From NCBI GenBank assembly GCA_001465935.1, contig LNKV01000021.1, positions 218,501 through 282,500 of the forward strand: 64,000 bases of DNA. The letters run 5' to 3'. Made by a program: the position numbers and the translations under genes. A model generated the notes under the pieces. It saw nothing but the letters and a program-made list of their open reading frames with translations, was not told where the DNA came from and made no database searches. Below are positions 45,260 through 56,614 of this stretch, one piece after another. Within the stretch, counting starts at the first letter, position 1. Each line of letters opens with the position of its first letter. Source of the stretch: Clarireedia homoeocarpa (lineage: Eukaryota; Ascomycota; Leotiomycetes; Helotiales; Rutstroemiaceae).

Positions 45260-47733
45260 CTACGCCCAAAAATTATCCCCTACTGATTGTCTCTGGAAAT
45301 TGGTGGTTTTAAGAACATCTGAATATAAATATTTTTTAGTATTTTGGTTTTTCCGAACCTTCAAGGGAGGAATTTTTCTTGGCGATTGATATGGATGAGG
45401 TAACCAGCGATAGTCCTCAGTCCCTGATGGAGAGAGATGGTCGCTTATATGTTTCTGGGTCTCGCAGTCGAATATGCCATATTCTGAATTGTGATCTGGA
45501 TTCGCGATGTCATAATGGTGTGTAGGCCAGGAATGAGGTTCCTCGAGATTCTTAGACTGATTATTGCGGCGTGAAGCTTGAACTTGAGCTTTGACAGTGT
45601 TGCTTTTGATACTGTCCCGAACATCCCTTATGAAAGGATGTTCTACTTTTTCCTCTATCATGGATTCTGGATTCCTTTTCAGGCTGACTTCATCAGACCT
45701 TGAAGTTAAGCACAATTGACTATCTAATGCACCTAAAACGATATATTAGCAAATATCATAGGCACTACAGTCAGCGGTGTGAAAGCGAAGTCATTACCTT
45801 CATTTGTTTCTGGAAAATTGTGAGCCTCCGTGAAAATAACGCTATTTTCATTGAAAGTTTGTGTGGAAGCATCGCGTTTTTGGAAGCAGCAATCACGAGA
45901 AAAATTTGAACTTGAAGCGGATAAGGTATTTGGCTTATGCACCTCATGATCCTTGGTACATTGAGTTTGCACGCTATGTGCTCCCGTCTGTTTCTGCTTA
46001 TCAGGCTGCTGAGAGGCCACTGTAGAAGTGCAAAGCTGACTCTTGTCAAATTCTTGCATTTCTTCCTGAATCGAGAACTCGGACAGTTCCATCAAAGTAT
46101 GTTGAAATCGTTCAAATGCCTTGCTTCGCATGAGAAATCTAACAAGTATTTGTCCGCTTCCTGGTGGGGAATGTTCTTTTTGGCCAGTGAAGACCCCGGA
46201 AATCTCATTGTGACGACGGTGTAGAGTTGAAGTTTTTAAGCCATCTTCATGTTCCTTATCGATGATGTTGTCGCAGCCAGCAACTCTCATTGACAGGTCA
46301 TTTGCAATGTCCCTCCTAGCTTTCCTTAAGTGTCGAGCTAAGACTTTCTCTTCAATAGACCCTGCTTCGGTAATTAGATCGCGAGAGAATGTACGTAAGA
46401 GGTACTTCAACTTTTTGATCATCTCATCTTTTCCCAATCCATCATTCAATTTTTGTAGGTAGATATGCAGACCATTGTCTAGGAGGAAAGTAAAAATGAT
46501 GTGGTTGAGTGCGGCCATTGATAGAGTCGTAGAAGATGAGATTGGATTTGTGCTTGGTTCCTCAAACCCCTTCTCGAGAATTCCAGTATCTGTGGCCAGC
46601 GAAATTTGGTTCGAGGCTGCCTGGGTGACTTCTCCATTCGACTTCGGCTTCGACTGATGAATCATTGTACTCATGTCTGGGCATTGTGATTGTTTCAGTG
46701 TGCAGTCGGTTTCCGTTACGAGAGATTTTGCACCTTGATTCAACAGAGTTGATAGAAGCTGGGCCCATGTCGATACAAAAGTAGTGTCCTCATACATGAT
46801 CTGTGATTTAATCAGATCTGCATCCCATTTCGATACTATAACTGACTGCGTCATCCAGACGCTAATCCGCTGCCTAGGACTAATCGATCCACCAGTGATA
46901 CTGTCGTGGGGCATTCGGTCGAGCTCTTCAGATGCGGATATTTCGGTACCAGAGAAAGCATTATACTTGTCCTCAAACGTTGGGAAGTCTGTAGCTTCTT
47001 CTGGCACTCCACCTGCCAGAAGGGGTCGTGGTGAGGGCTCTTTCTCTGGAATAGTGCTAGGGAGGGAGTCCTTCCCTTGCGCCCCTGGTAGATAGATCTC
47101 ATCTTCCGAAATGGCTTTCGACGAATTGAGAGTGATGAATGGCTCCATATAAGCTGTGTGATAGGGAGTATCCTCCTTCAGATCTTCTATGTCATCACCA
47201 AAGTTTTGATCCGCATAATCTGAATATGAGCCGTCGGAACTAGAAGAGCCGCTTGTTGGACTGGGTGCGAGTCTAACAGCTGTCTCAAGTTCATCCTTAA
47301 ACTTTAAATAGACAACATTCTCTGCCTCCACTAGCTTCGTAGATTCCCATTCCCAATCTTGATCTTTCTCCATACTTTCCTGCTCAATAGGACCCAGCTT
47401 ATCACGTGCATTCTGCATCTCACTGAAAAGTTTTCTTAGAATATGAAATCCTTGAAACTCCCCGAGCTCATAGAGAATTCGAAGCTCCTGCATAAATCTG
47501 TCATCACAATCGCGTACATGTTTTCTTGCGTAGTTGACAGCGCGAGTTGTTTGCCTCTTAGGAATTGCTGACATTGTTACATCTTCGCGTCGTTTTGACA
47601 GGCGTCGCAGGTGTCTTAGAAACTTCAAATATCGTGGTGCATTAACCCCAGTTGCCCATAGCGACCCTTCCTGAACTAGCTTTTTACTATCCTCCGCATC
47701 ACGTGTCACACGGTCTCTGTCAAATCCGGGCAT
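45260..47733 (-). CDS. Coiled-coil GPIE-family protein E, with helical module
   Basis: Two exons (47733-45798, 45732-45260), 802 residues. N-terminal part: basic helical region (RHLRRLSKRREDV, RKHVRDCDDRFMQELRIL), then the signature RDKLGPIEQESMEKDQDWEWES and EAENVVYLKFKDE. Middle: EISASEELDRMPHDSITGGS followed by RISVWMTQSVIVSKWDADLI, closely matched in gene F. A third part, FLLDNGLHIYLQKLNDGLGKDEMIKKLKYLLRTFSRDLI, is the same type of helical module found in the gene at 38793. The rest is Ser/Thr/Gln-rich and probably disordered. The intron (GTAATG..TTTTAG) keeps frame. The gene is head-to-head with DUF6590 gene B. It is a fungus-specific family, and I know no function. Confidence 0.82.
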
Positions 47734-48390
47734 CAAGAACTGTAATAAGGGTTATCTCGATATGTATTTGAGAAAGATATAATGGCCTAGTATGCTGTCT
47801 GCTGCTCGAACAAAGAATATGAGTTTGGTCTAAAAGACGTCGTGGGGTTGGACATGCTGAAATGTTCATTTCCTGGAGGGCTGGTCAATAAGATAGCCTT
47901 ATCATTATCATGCACACCACCTTGGATTTTCGGATGCCCGATATCGGTTAAGGAGTCCATGAAGTTGTAAGATTACAACCATCATGCTGGGAGTCTGCGG
48001 CAAGAAAAAGGCAAGATGTGAGTCTTCTTTGTGTGTCTCATTAATGCGATGGGAGTTTAAAGCGGCCATTGTGCGTGCCTATCTCCTATGTTCACTGGAA
48101 TCTTTTATGCATGAAAAAATAGACACTAATCAATTACTAATCAATTACCCAGATTTTTGCGCAGCCATCTTCAGTAAAGTTTATTTCCATTGGCTAGACA
48201 CAGCTTCTTCTCCACCACTCTATCTGGTGGCTCGTTAGTAATTTCGAACTGGTAAATGCAGGCAATGGAACTTGTGGCCAGAAGTGCGGCTCTGCTGGCC
48301 GTCACACTTATAATTGATCCATAAAAGATAAGTCTCGCCCCGCTGAGGAGATGGTGCCCAGCTGTGACTTCATTAGTCTAATAGGCAGAC
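47734..48390. promoter_or_regulatory. Divergent promoter of pair E/B
   Basis: 657 bp between start codons of coiled-coil gene E (minus) and DUF6590 gene B (plus). TCATGCACACCACC at 47908-47921 occurs identically in the promoter of the second such pair (59454-59467). No binding protein is known; role as shared control element is inference. Confidence 0.5.
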
Positions 48391-49703
48391 ATGTCTTCTG
48401 GTTACACAACTCGAGGCAAAGGGAAAGCCTATGACCTGACCACTCAATGGACTCCGTGGGAATGGGATTCTCGTGGTTTCTGGGCGTCAAGTCGCTTAAA
48501 TTTTTATGGCGAACAAGAGTGGAAGTATGAAGGCGCCACAACAGAATCGGATCAAGTGAAAAGTTCGGATCAAAATGATTACCAGAACCCTGTGTTACCA
48601 ATTTCCACAACATCTACTATATACACTGATAGTTCTCACTATAATACATCATCCGCTTCGGCTGCGGGATACGGACTGACATCCCCAAATGACAGCATAC
48701 CAAGAGCACTGACACTGAGTGCTAGCTACTCCCGCCAGCAGGATTATTCCAGTTCGACTGCCCAAAATATTGCAGACACATCATCTCAATATCCAGGTGG
48801 TATGGAGAAAGGATACTTGAGCGTGGATCCTAGCTCAGCTGGCCCCTCCACCGCTCAGCAGCAAACTCGTGACGGTTGGTACCTACAGGTCCCATTTTAT
48901 TTTTTCTACGACTCTGATCAATATTAGGCAGGAATGTATCAGACCTATCTCATACCTGGCTCACTTCCAGAAAAATCAAGCATAATCCAAACGCTGTTCT
49001 AGACAATAGTAAGCATGAATAGTGTATCAAGACATTCGAATATTAATGAGTCAAGGATACCGTGCCATCCCATTCGGTTCTGAATCTCGAGCATTCTGGA
49101 AAGAAGGGCGAGTTTTTATGATGCTCTGGACAGAACCTGCAGGAGAGAATAAATCAGGTCTACGAGGAACAAAGAACTTCTCTCATATCAGCATAGTCTA
49201 CCTCGGAGGAGAGGTTTACACCGAGATCAGGAGATTTGTTGTCATTAAGGATGCTTACGGAAGCGCCTCGTGCCTGTAAGTTTTTAATTATACACTGTTG
49301 GCTGGAGCAGCAGAGCTTATTATTCATGGTGGATAGAGCTATACATACCTATAGCAACCAGGGAACTCTGAAGGCGAATTTGCCCGATGCTGACAATCAC
49401 GCTATCATTTTCACGTCTCCACAATGCCCACCGCTACACAGCCAGTATGATCAGAATGGCATTCTACAAACGGAGCAGCTCTCAAAAGACCCCATCAAAG
49501 TAAGGAGCGAGCTCCACAATGATCCTGACGGCGATCTTGGAAAGATGTCAAGGCTCAATTATACAAAAGTCTATACCGTCGAGAAGGATGTGAGGATTCT
49601 TAATATTGGTATGGTTGAGGGGAAGTCCATGAATGCTCTCAGAACAGATTCCCCTTTGAAACTCAACTCCTCCTCAGCTCGCTGGTCAAAACACCACAGC
49701 TAG
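48391..49703 (+). CDS. DUF6590-type protein B
   Basis: Four exons (48391-48874, 48928-49008, 49056-49275, 49337-49703) join in frame to 383 residues. N-terminus: MSSGYTTRGKGKAYDLTTQW with the Trp-rich family start (TPWEWDSRGFWASSRLN), a Ser/Tyr-rich linker, then a short basic exon (SRKIKHNP). The DUF6590 core is YRAIPFGSESRAFWKEGRVFMMLWTEPAG, NFSHISIVYLGGEVYTEIRRFVVIKD, AIHTYSNQGTLKANLPDADNHAIIFT and LNYTKVYTVEKDVRILNIG. Exon layout equals that of gene D. It is divergent from coiled-coil gene E. Its first exon (about 48424-48665) is the likely source of, or a sister to, the block inserted in gene A. Function unknown; the compact Trp/Phe-rich core looks like a small globular domain. Confidence 0.85.
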
Positions 49704-50197
49704 TTGGCAAATCGATACGTTCTGATGCCGGAGCTCTCGAGAAGTTTACTCTTTGTAGTACCGGCATTCTATTCCCAATCTTAGGGGAAGAGGTTTCCTT
49801 TGATCAACGGCCGCTCCATTTCTAGGTACTTTTGGTTTCAATGAGTGCATCCTTTACTTTCAACTCCCATGTCATATTTGAAACTGTGTTCATTCAGATA
49901 TCGCGAAGTAGTTATTTTTATTAGTCCTTAGTCCAATTCCATTTTCGTTCCTGACACCCTGTATATTGAGCTAACGAGGTGATTCCTCATGACACTGAAA
50001 ATTTCTGATTGAACTTTCGCACAGGAAGTTTTGAATAAGTTACTTTCCTATTCTGCTCAAATATCAATCAAACTTGGGGGATGGATTAAGCGTCAAGAAA
50101 AATAATATAAGTTTCAGCAGTTCAGCATTACATGAAATTGGGCGAGACAACAGCGCCTGCTTCAATAGCAAAAGCTTACACGGCGGTTAATGTATAG

Positions 50198-50216
50198 CGG
50201 CCCGATCCGCCGCTAA
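50198..50216 (+). repeat. 19-bp motif, inverted match at 56588-56606
   Basis: CGGCCCGATCCGCCGCTAA is the exact reverse complement of 56588-56606. Both lie near MITE copies. It may be a remnant of the end of another transposon. Confidence 0.85.
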
Positions 50217-50467
50217 GTGGATACCAGATTCAAATGTGATATAATTTCAATCAACATATTTCAGTGGGGCTCGAGAATCAACTACACTCTTAAGTGATAC
50301 TGTGAAAATCCAAAAGTGACGCCACTTCTGGAGAAGTGAAAATTTGGGCTTATATTTGGTTTCACGGATACGATATGCCACCAATATAGTCGATTGACCG
50401 GTGGGATTCATCAATACTCCTATCTGAGCCACTTCCTCCTCGTGTCAAGCTCCCGTTTAATCCTTTC

Positions 50468-50557
50468 TACTATACCCCCCAAGAACAAAGGCTAAATTCC
50501 CAGGTGGCAAGATGCAGAAAAAATTAACCTTTGTTCTTGGGGGGGGGGGGTATAGTA
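50468..50557. mobile_element. MITE copy 1 (about 90 bp, TA-flanked)
   Basis: Starts TACTATACCCCCC AAGAACAAAGG and ends CCTTTGTTCTTGG..GGTATAGTA, so about 28 bp at each end are inverted repeats (the right arm has a longer G run). TA at both ends fits a TA target duplication as in Tc1/mariner-derived MITEs. The centre contains AGGTGGCAAGATGCAGAAAA, shared with copies at 56.6-56.8 kb. There is no coding capacity, so it would be mobilised in trans. Confidence 0.85.
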
Positions 50558-51265
50558 AGAAACATGAATCAGACCTGGCTTCGAGAAGAGTACGTTGCAT
50601 TGGTGCTTAAAGTTCTGAGCACAAGCTACACCTACCAAACAGATGATGAATGATGACAAGACTACAGTGAGGCTCCGAGCCGGCCTGCTGCCAAGTCGAG
50701 GCTCACTTCATATGACCCAACGATGGCACATGTCGTGAAATGAGAGGCCGCAAAATCCACTCTAAAATCAATTTAAGGTTTACATCATAGTCGTAATCGA
50801 CGTTGCACCCTAGGCTCAACCATCCAATATTATCCCATGCATATGGTGGTGGGATCGATGAAAGTGTAAAGCGGCGCAAAAAGGAAGTAAAAAGAAATCA
50901 GCCTGGCTGAATATTAAAACGTGAATATTAATATCCTTGTATTATTATCAAGGTGTGTGGAAATTCAAGTCGTGCCGCACCTTTATGCAGCTTGGAGGCC
51001 ATGTTACATTATGCAAGCGTCTGGGATCCAGTCCCACGCACTTGTAGTTCGAAATGGGGAAGTATTGTAACGATCGATTTTCATTCAATAGAAATTGATA
51101 GGATAAAAGCAAGCCAAACAAGCACTGCAGACGAAAAGAAGAGAGCGCAGCCCAACACCTCACCTGAATGGTTCCCATTCATGGTCTAGGAGCGGTAAAA
51201 TTATAAACTGTACACACACAGTACCCATAGCAAAAATGACTGGATAGGGAGTTTAATGAGAGCCC

Positions 51266-51266
<1 letters not shown>

Positions 51267-51308
<42 letters not shown>
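51267..51308 (+). repeat. Poly-A run, 42 bases, next to stop codon of gene G
   Basis: An uninterrupted A run ends 10 bp before the stop codon (51319-51321) of the minus-strand coiled-coil gene G. On the coding strand it is a poly-T within the immediate 3' untranslated region. Confidence 0.92.
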
Positions 51309-51310
<2 letters not shown>

Positions 51311-51318
51311 TACGTAGC

Positions 51319-53439
51319 CTATGGCAGAAAAGGAAAAGAATTGTTTAAATCTGTGTGACAGAAATATAATTCATTCTGAGGACTTTGGTCGTAGTGCGGA
51401 AATGCCATTTCTGTCTCCTCAGTTCCACCAGAAACTGCTCCAGAGTCGAGATAGCCCTTTAGTCCCGAGCCAGTGGAACTTCCCGAGCTATCAGAATGAA
51501 TGTTTGTTTGTGCTGTGGCACTCATTGCGTAACTGGGTACCTTCTGGCCTTCTCCAAGATAGTTTGTTTCGTCCCGGAACCATTCGGAAAGTACTTGTAG
51601 TTGCCAGTCGCTATCGTCGTTTCGTGTATCGCGCTGAATATCTGCTAGCATATGTACCTCTAAAGGAGACGACCTTAGATTGCGTAATATCCATTCATTG
51701 ATCCGCCCGTTCCTGGTGGCCGAATATTGATCCATATGTGGGCTATAGCTCATACTCCCTTGTCCAAGGCTATCAGCACCATGGACTGGTAATAATAAAG
51801 GGAACCTGACATACTCAGACTTGCGATCTTCGGCATCTAAATCATCCTCGTGCTGAAATTGTACCTTCTCAAGGTCCTGAAAAGGGACTGGTTCGCCGCT
51901 CTCATCAATCAGACCTTCAGCTATACAATGTGACTTTAGTTGGCTGTGTTCAATCTCTGTTTGATGTAATTCCTCGCGGATATTCTTATGCATGGTCTCG
52001 GACTCATATAACCAAGCCTGATCTTCTGGATTCAAACTCATATTGAAAGTTCTGCGTAGCTTCTCCTCATGTTCTAAGGCCTGTTTCTCATCCAGGAACT
52101 CCTCTAGACGTTCTCTGAGTAATTCCACGTCCCCAAGTTTAGAAAGATAATCCGTCACTAAGGGATGATAAGAAGGAATAGTCTCTTCAATGTCGAGATC
52201 ATGGTATGAGATCTGTGAATTGCCTTCGAGCCGAGGAGTGCTTGGACGGAATTCAGGACTTCGTGAATAATGCCATCTAGCGTAAAATTGCTCTTCCGCT
52301 CTAGTAAGTTGAAATTCTTCATTACTGAGATGGTTTTCGAGTTCGATGCAGTCGTCTTCTAAGGGACCGTATTGATCTCTAATCTCTCGACACCGTTGCC
52401 GTAATTCCGGGAGGGGAGGACTAGCTCCCGTTAATGGGATTCCGAGCTCATCAGCGTGGACGCGCATCATATATCGATCATCAGCATCTGACTTTTCGGC
52501 TTGCTTTTGTCGCAAAGCATTGCGTGCCCCATGAACTCTGGATCTCAAACTCCATATGTCAAGTCTCATTCTCTGAATGTAACCCCATTGAGCTTTGAAC
52601 GCTTCAGATTCATGCCTCGACTGTGCTACAACTGCATTAGAGTTCGTCGGTAGTGACTCAATGGCTAGATTCTGCCCTTGATACTCCGGGATAGAAGGTG
52701 ATTGAGCCGATCGTTTGATATCGAAATCATAGGCAGTGCCGTGGCCCGCCGTATTATCACCGAACTTTTTATTTTCTAAAATATCTCCAATAACAGTAGA
52801 AGACATCTCAGGCGTGAGGAGAGATACAGTTCTAGAGATTGGTGGAGTACTCTTCGTTATTGGTGTCGTAGGTGTTGGATCGTCAGTTAGCATTCTACCG
52901 TTCGCCTTCGTAGGCGAGAGAGTATGCCCTAGTCGAGTTGACCTATCCAAAGGATGCTTCTGTCTTGACACATGATTGCCCGCACTTTCTGGTACAAATA
53001 ACGTCTCCTCCGGCCCATCACATGACTTAACAGGAAATGGATACATAAGGCCCGCGGAAGGTTGGCAAGGTGTTCTGCAGATGACAACGGAATTGTCCTG
53101 CTTCGTGCATTTGCTAGACAAATAGTCCCCACCCAAGGATTGTTGCGACTGCGACAAAGCAGATTCAGAACTCGACCGAAAACTTGAGGAAACGTGTTTC
53201 TGCATCAATTTTATTGGTCTATGCAGGATTGTGGCAATGCTGTGTCTCCGTGCGCGTTGATGAAGTTTTGTTTCACTTTCGAGATCCAATGATCCTGTCG
53301 TGGACTTCAACCTTGTGTTATCTCCACCGGAAGTTCCAACGTTGATTCTGATGCACTTTCCGTTGTCATGGTGTGATTCCGGAAATTCGTGACCAGCCTT
53401 GAATTCTGGCCACTGCTTATCATCCTGCCTATAAGCCAT
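51319..53439 (-). CDS. Coiled-coil GPLE-family protein G
   Basis: Single exon, 706 residues, ATG at 53439. The first 270 residues are Ser/Thr/Pro-rich and probably disordered. A helical core follows: WGYIQRMRLDIWSLRSRVHG, RQKQAEKSDADDRYMMRV, then RDQYGPLEDDCIELENHLSNEE and RAEEQFYARW, matching in order the E and F signatures (DRFM, RDxxGPIE, EAExxFxxKF). A second helical block (YLSKLGDVELLRERLEEFLDEKQALEHEEKLRR) and an acidic, Ser-rich tail complete it. It lacks the EISASEEL segment of E and F, so it forms its own subtype. It is head-to-head with DUF6590 gene C. This is a known type of uncharacterised fungal protein; scaffold or adaptor roles are only a guess. Confidence 0.85.
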   Translation of the reverse strand: MAYRQDDKQWPEFKAGHEFPESHHDNGKCIRINVGTSGGDNTRLKSTTGSLDLESETKLHQRARRHSIATILHRPIKLMQKHVSSSFRSSSESALSQSQQSLGGDYLSSKCTKQDNSVVICRTPCQPSAGLMYPFPVKSCDGPEETLFVPESAGNHVSRQKHPLDRSTRLGHTLSPTKANGRMLTDDPTPTTPITKSTPPISRTVSLLTPEMSSTVIGDILENKKFGDNTAGHGTAYDFDIKRSAQSPSIPEYQGQNLAIESLPTNSNAVVAQSRHESEAFKAQWGYIQRMRLDIWSLRSRVHGARNALRQKQAEKSDADDRYMMRVHADELGIPLTGASPPLPELRQRCREIRDQYGPLEDDCIELENHLSNEEFQLTRAEEQFYARWHYSRSPEFRPSTPRLEGNSQISYHDLDIEETIPSYHPLVTDYLSKLGDVELLRERLEEFLDEKQALEHEEKLRRTFNMSLNPEDQAWLYESETMHKNIREELHQTEIEHSQLKSHCIAEGLIDESGEPVPFQDLEKVQFQHEDDLDAEDRKSEYVRFPLLLPVHGADSLGQGSMSYSPHMDQYSATRNGRINEWILRNLRSSPLEVHMLADIQRDTRNDDSDWQLQVLSEWFRDETNYLGEGQKVPSYAMSATAQTNIHSDSSGSSTGSGLKGYLDSGAVSGGTEETEMAFPHYDQSPQNELYFCHTDLNNSFPFLP

Positions 53440-53975
53440 GCGAAACTAGCACAGAAAAACGTGAAATAGAGAACGCTGGACACTGAAAATCCATATGAGA
53501 AGAATTCACGAAGTTGATTCCCTCAAACAGAGCCGCAAGGCTTTCCAATAGGCCCAGCTGTAACATAATTTCACGGTTGAAATGGGTGGACATAGGATTG
53601 ATCCAATTGGTTATATTTGATGGGTCGCAATCTAGGGCTAAGGTGTGAGATAAAGAGTGGCTTTTCGACCACAATGACCTCCAACCCCGCACGAATATTA
53701 AAGCAGCCGGGTGCGCCAAACACATATATCCCTTGCCGACTGTGTGCATGCAACCGCTTTCGTCACATTTCCCGAATGAGCGACCAATTATGGCTACTGC
53801 AATCTATGCTATAACTCAATATATATCTTAAGGTGTGTGTAGAATATTAGCGCTTCCTACAGCTCCAGTTGAGTATTGAGCCTCAGATTCACGCGCAGAG
53901 ATAAAATGTGGACCGCGCACCACCCTAATTGCAGAAAATGCAGACCTCTCATGACAATGCTTCGAACTTTTGGTC
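53440..53975. promoter_or_regulatory. Divergent promoter of pair G/C
   Basis: 536 bp between coiled-coil gene G (minus) and DUF6590 gene C (plus). GCACCACCCT at 53917-53926 resembles the GCACACCACC motif of the other two pair promoters. Nothing else is recognised. Confidence 0.45.
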
Positions 53976-55473
53976 ATGTCCAGCACATCTAGCCCCTCAG
54001 AATGGAGTCAGTGGACGCTCGACCCACAGAGAAATTGTCCGGTGCGGTATCGTATGTACGCAAATGGTTGGTCAACACTACCCACACGTCCAGAAGCCTG
54101 ACCTACTGACCTTATTAGGCGAATATGAATATGATTACGACAGGGAAAGATTTGATAGGGAGCAGAACACACAAAGCATTCCTCGGACCTCACATTCTAC
54201 TTCATTAGGGACTATCTCTGAATCTGGGTCTTATTCTGCATCACGACACTACACCATCGATCAAGCCGTCAATGATGTATCCGATTCACTAGCTCAAACC
54301 TCCTTAACCAGCAGCAACCATGTAAAAACAAGTGACCCGAGTACTACGGCTGAGACCTTTGATCCCAGTATGTCAATCACATTCAATATCATCGCGTTGT
54401 GGCTAACACTAAAAAAGATTACAAAGTTCACAGGAGTCGAGACTTCAAGTGGGGAAGAGTGAGTGCAATGCATCCTGACGGAACACTGCTGATAACATCG
54501 AAAGGTACTTAAGGTCCTATGGAGTGAGCCTGGAGGCATTGGAAGAAACAGTATAGGTGGAACCGAGTCTATCCGTCAAGGGCCATTTGGACAGAATTAT
54601 TATCACAAGGTCCGGCGTTTCCTAATTGTCAAGGAGAGCCAAGGACACTGCCTATGCCTGTTGGTAGCCCAAAGTTCTCTACTTTTTACTATGTCCTACT
54701 CGTTGGGCTAATGTTCATTTAGTCCAATCATGACCTATGGGCAACAAGGGACCAAGAAACATGGCGTTCATCCCAGCCACCATGCAATCATCTATACCGA
54801 CCAGCCAAGGCTTTTACAAGGGGAAGACCCAGTCAGAGCAATGAAACAGCCGGTCAAAGTAATTCCAAACGGACCACAGCACAAACTTGATTCTGCTTCA
54901 CGTCTGAATTATGCTAAAGTTTACACTGTCGAGCATAATGTCAAAGTATGGTTCATCGGACACCTCGCCAAAGAATCAGGAGTACATGTAGCGGCGGGTT
55001 ACAATGAGGAGAACCCTCATATTTCATGCCCCTCTGATCTTCCCGCAGGGGGAACCAATAATACCGTCTCATATACACAAGGCAGTTCCAGCTTCACAGG
55101 GTACAGCGCACCTTCTCAGAGTACTGGGAACTACGGGACTGGAACAGAGAACAACTATTCTCAAGGATACGCACTGCCTGCTCAATCTAGTACTTCATAC
55201 CAAACAAGACCAGTCTATGGATGGACACAACCTCAACCGTATACCTCATCTAGCAACCATTCCGATGTACAGCAGCCGTATGAGCAACCAAGCGATCAAT
55301 CACAGCAATCATGGCAACTAACGTCGAATCAAACGTCGAGCCAATACCTCAGTAACGGGCAGAATTTTACCTATGCACAACATGGTTCTTATCAATCCAG
55401 TCAAAATCAGTATTCGACCGATTCTACTGCACATGGCTCACAAGATAGTAGCAATTATGGCACTTTCAACTAG
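53976..55473 (+). CDS. DUF6590-type protein C with prion-like tail
   Basis: Five exons (53976-54066, 54119-54367, 54418-54458, 54505-54659, 54723-55473) join in frame to 428 residues. Start chosen at 53976 (MSSTSSPSEWSQWTLDPQR), which aligns with gene A (SEWSEWILDEQ). The DUF6590 core is YKVHRSRDFKWGRVLKVLWSE, VRRFLIVKESQGHCLCL, HAIIYTDQP and SRLNYAKVYTVEHNVKVWFIG. The 41-nt third exon is the same length as in gene A, and exon order is identical. After the core, about 140 residues are very rich in Gln, Ser, Tyr, Asn and Thr (from about residue 290 to the end), a prion-like low-complexity tail. It is divergent from coiled-coil gene G. Function unknown. Confidence 0.85.
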
Positions 55474-56587
55474 GACAGATAACATTGAAAAAGCAAGCAA
55501 TTATCCTAACAGCGAGGTAACTATCCAGCAGTCACCATAGATTTCTGTAGCGCTAACATCTTACCGCGGAGCATTTTGGGACAGTCATACGTTATGGGTG
55601 GCCTCTGAGGCCTCCTTTATCATTCCTAACTATACGTTTTTGGCCTTTTCTTTACTTTCATTTGTTTCTATGACTTACGGATGCCAGACTGTTACATTTC
55701 GAGCAGATATTTGTGTATAATATCGCACGAAGGGCATGAGCATCTCCCAAGAAATGACGCTGAACATTAGTAACGAATTTACGAGAGTCTATTTTCTTCT
55801 TTTCACAAATGAAATGGAAGTTGATTTTATCTATCCACTGCAAACCACTCCACAAGTATCAGCTTAAGCTCAGAGACTACATATGATGTACTAGAAAAGT
55901 AATCAGCTCAATATCGGAGGAATGCCTTGTATGCATATATCACTTTCCCTCAAATGCTAATCGTGGGATTTGTTTTTTGCTTTCTATGTATGTAGTTCTG
56001 CTTATACAGTTACCATATCTTAGCTCATGTTGTAAATCGAATTGGGAGTTTGGTTTGAGCCTCATTACCTGCATGGGGGACTTTTTGGGGGCTGATGTTG
56101 TGTGTCAGAAATTTTAAGGTACAGCCTGACTTTGATCACTTGTCGGATATTCCCAGTATTCAGAACAAAATCAACATTGTATAGATTGTAAATGAGCTCA
56201 TTAGGTTTGGGGCTTCAGAGTGCATTTACTTGCTCGAGAAAGTGAGTGAAATGTGGCATCACTGTTCTAACTGAAACTGGCCTCAGGCTTTGAAAGATCG
56301 AATGGGAAAATTGAATTAGAACCTTTAAACTACCAAGAGATTTTCTTCTTGAGGTGTACGACTTATGCAACATGCGCTGTCTCAGAAGTAGCAGCGGTCT
56401 GATTCATGTCTCGCAAATAGGGATTTGACAAGACTAGCTTGGGCTTGGATACAAGCTAGATGTGGCTTGGAATCCAGGACCACACACACTGTAGTTAGTT
56501 ACTGAACTTAGATAAGCATTTTTGAAAAGTATCTGTAGCCCTCTCATTGAATTTGGTCAATGATTTTGTTTCGCTCGGTTAGCTAAT

Positions 56588-56606
56588 TTAGCGGCGGATC
56601 GGGCCG
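56588..56606 (-). repeat. 19-bp motif, inverted match of 50198-50216
   Basis: TTAGCGGCGGATCGGGCCG, exact reverse complement of 50198-50216. It ends 8 bp before the TA of MITE copy 2. Confidence 0.85.
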
Positions 56607-56614
56607 AGATGCGC

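Larger units (their letters stand above)
49704..51318. other. Gap between convergent genes B and G with repeats
   Basis: About 1.6 kb with no gene. It holds a TA-flanked MITE (50468-50557), a 19-bp motif shared in inverted orientation with 56588-56606, and a poly-A run next to the stop of gene G. Confidence 0.6.
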
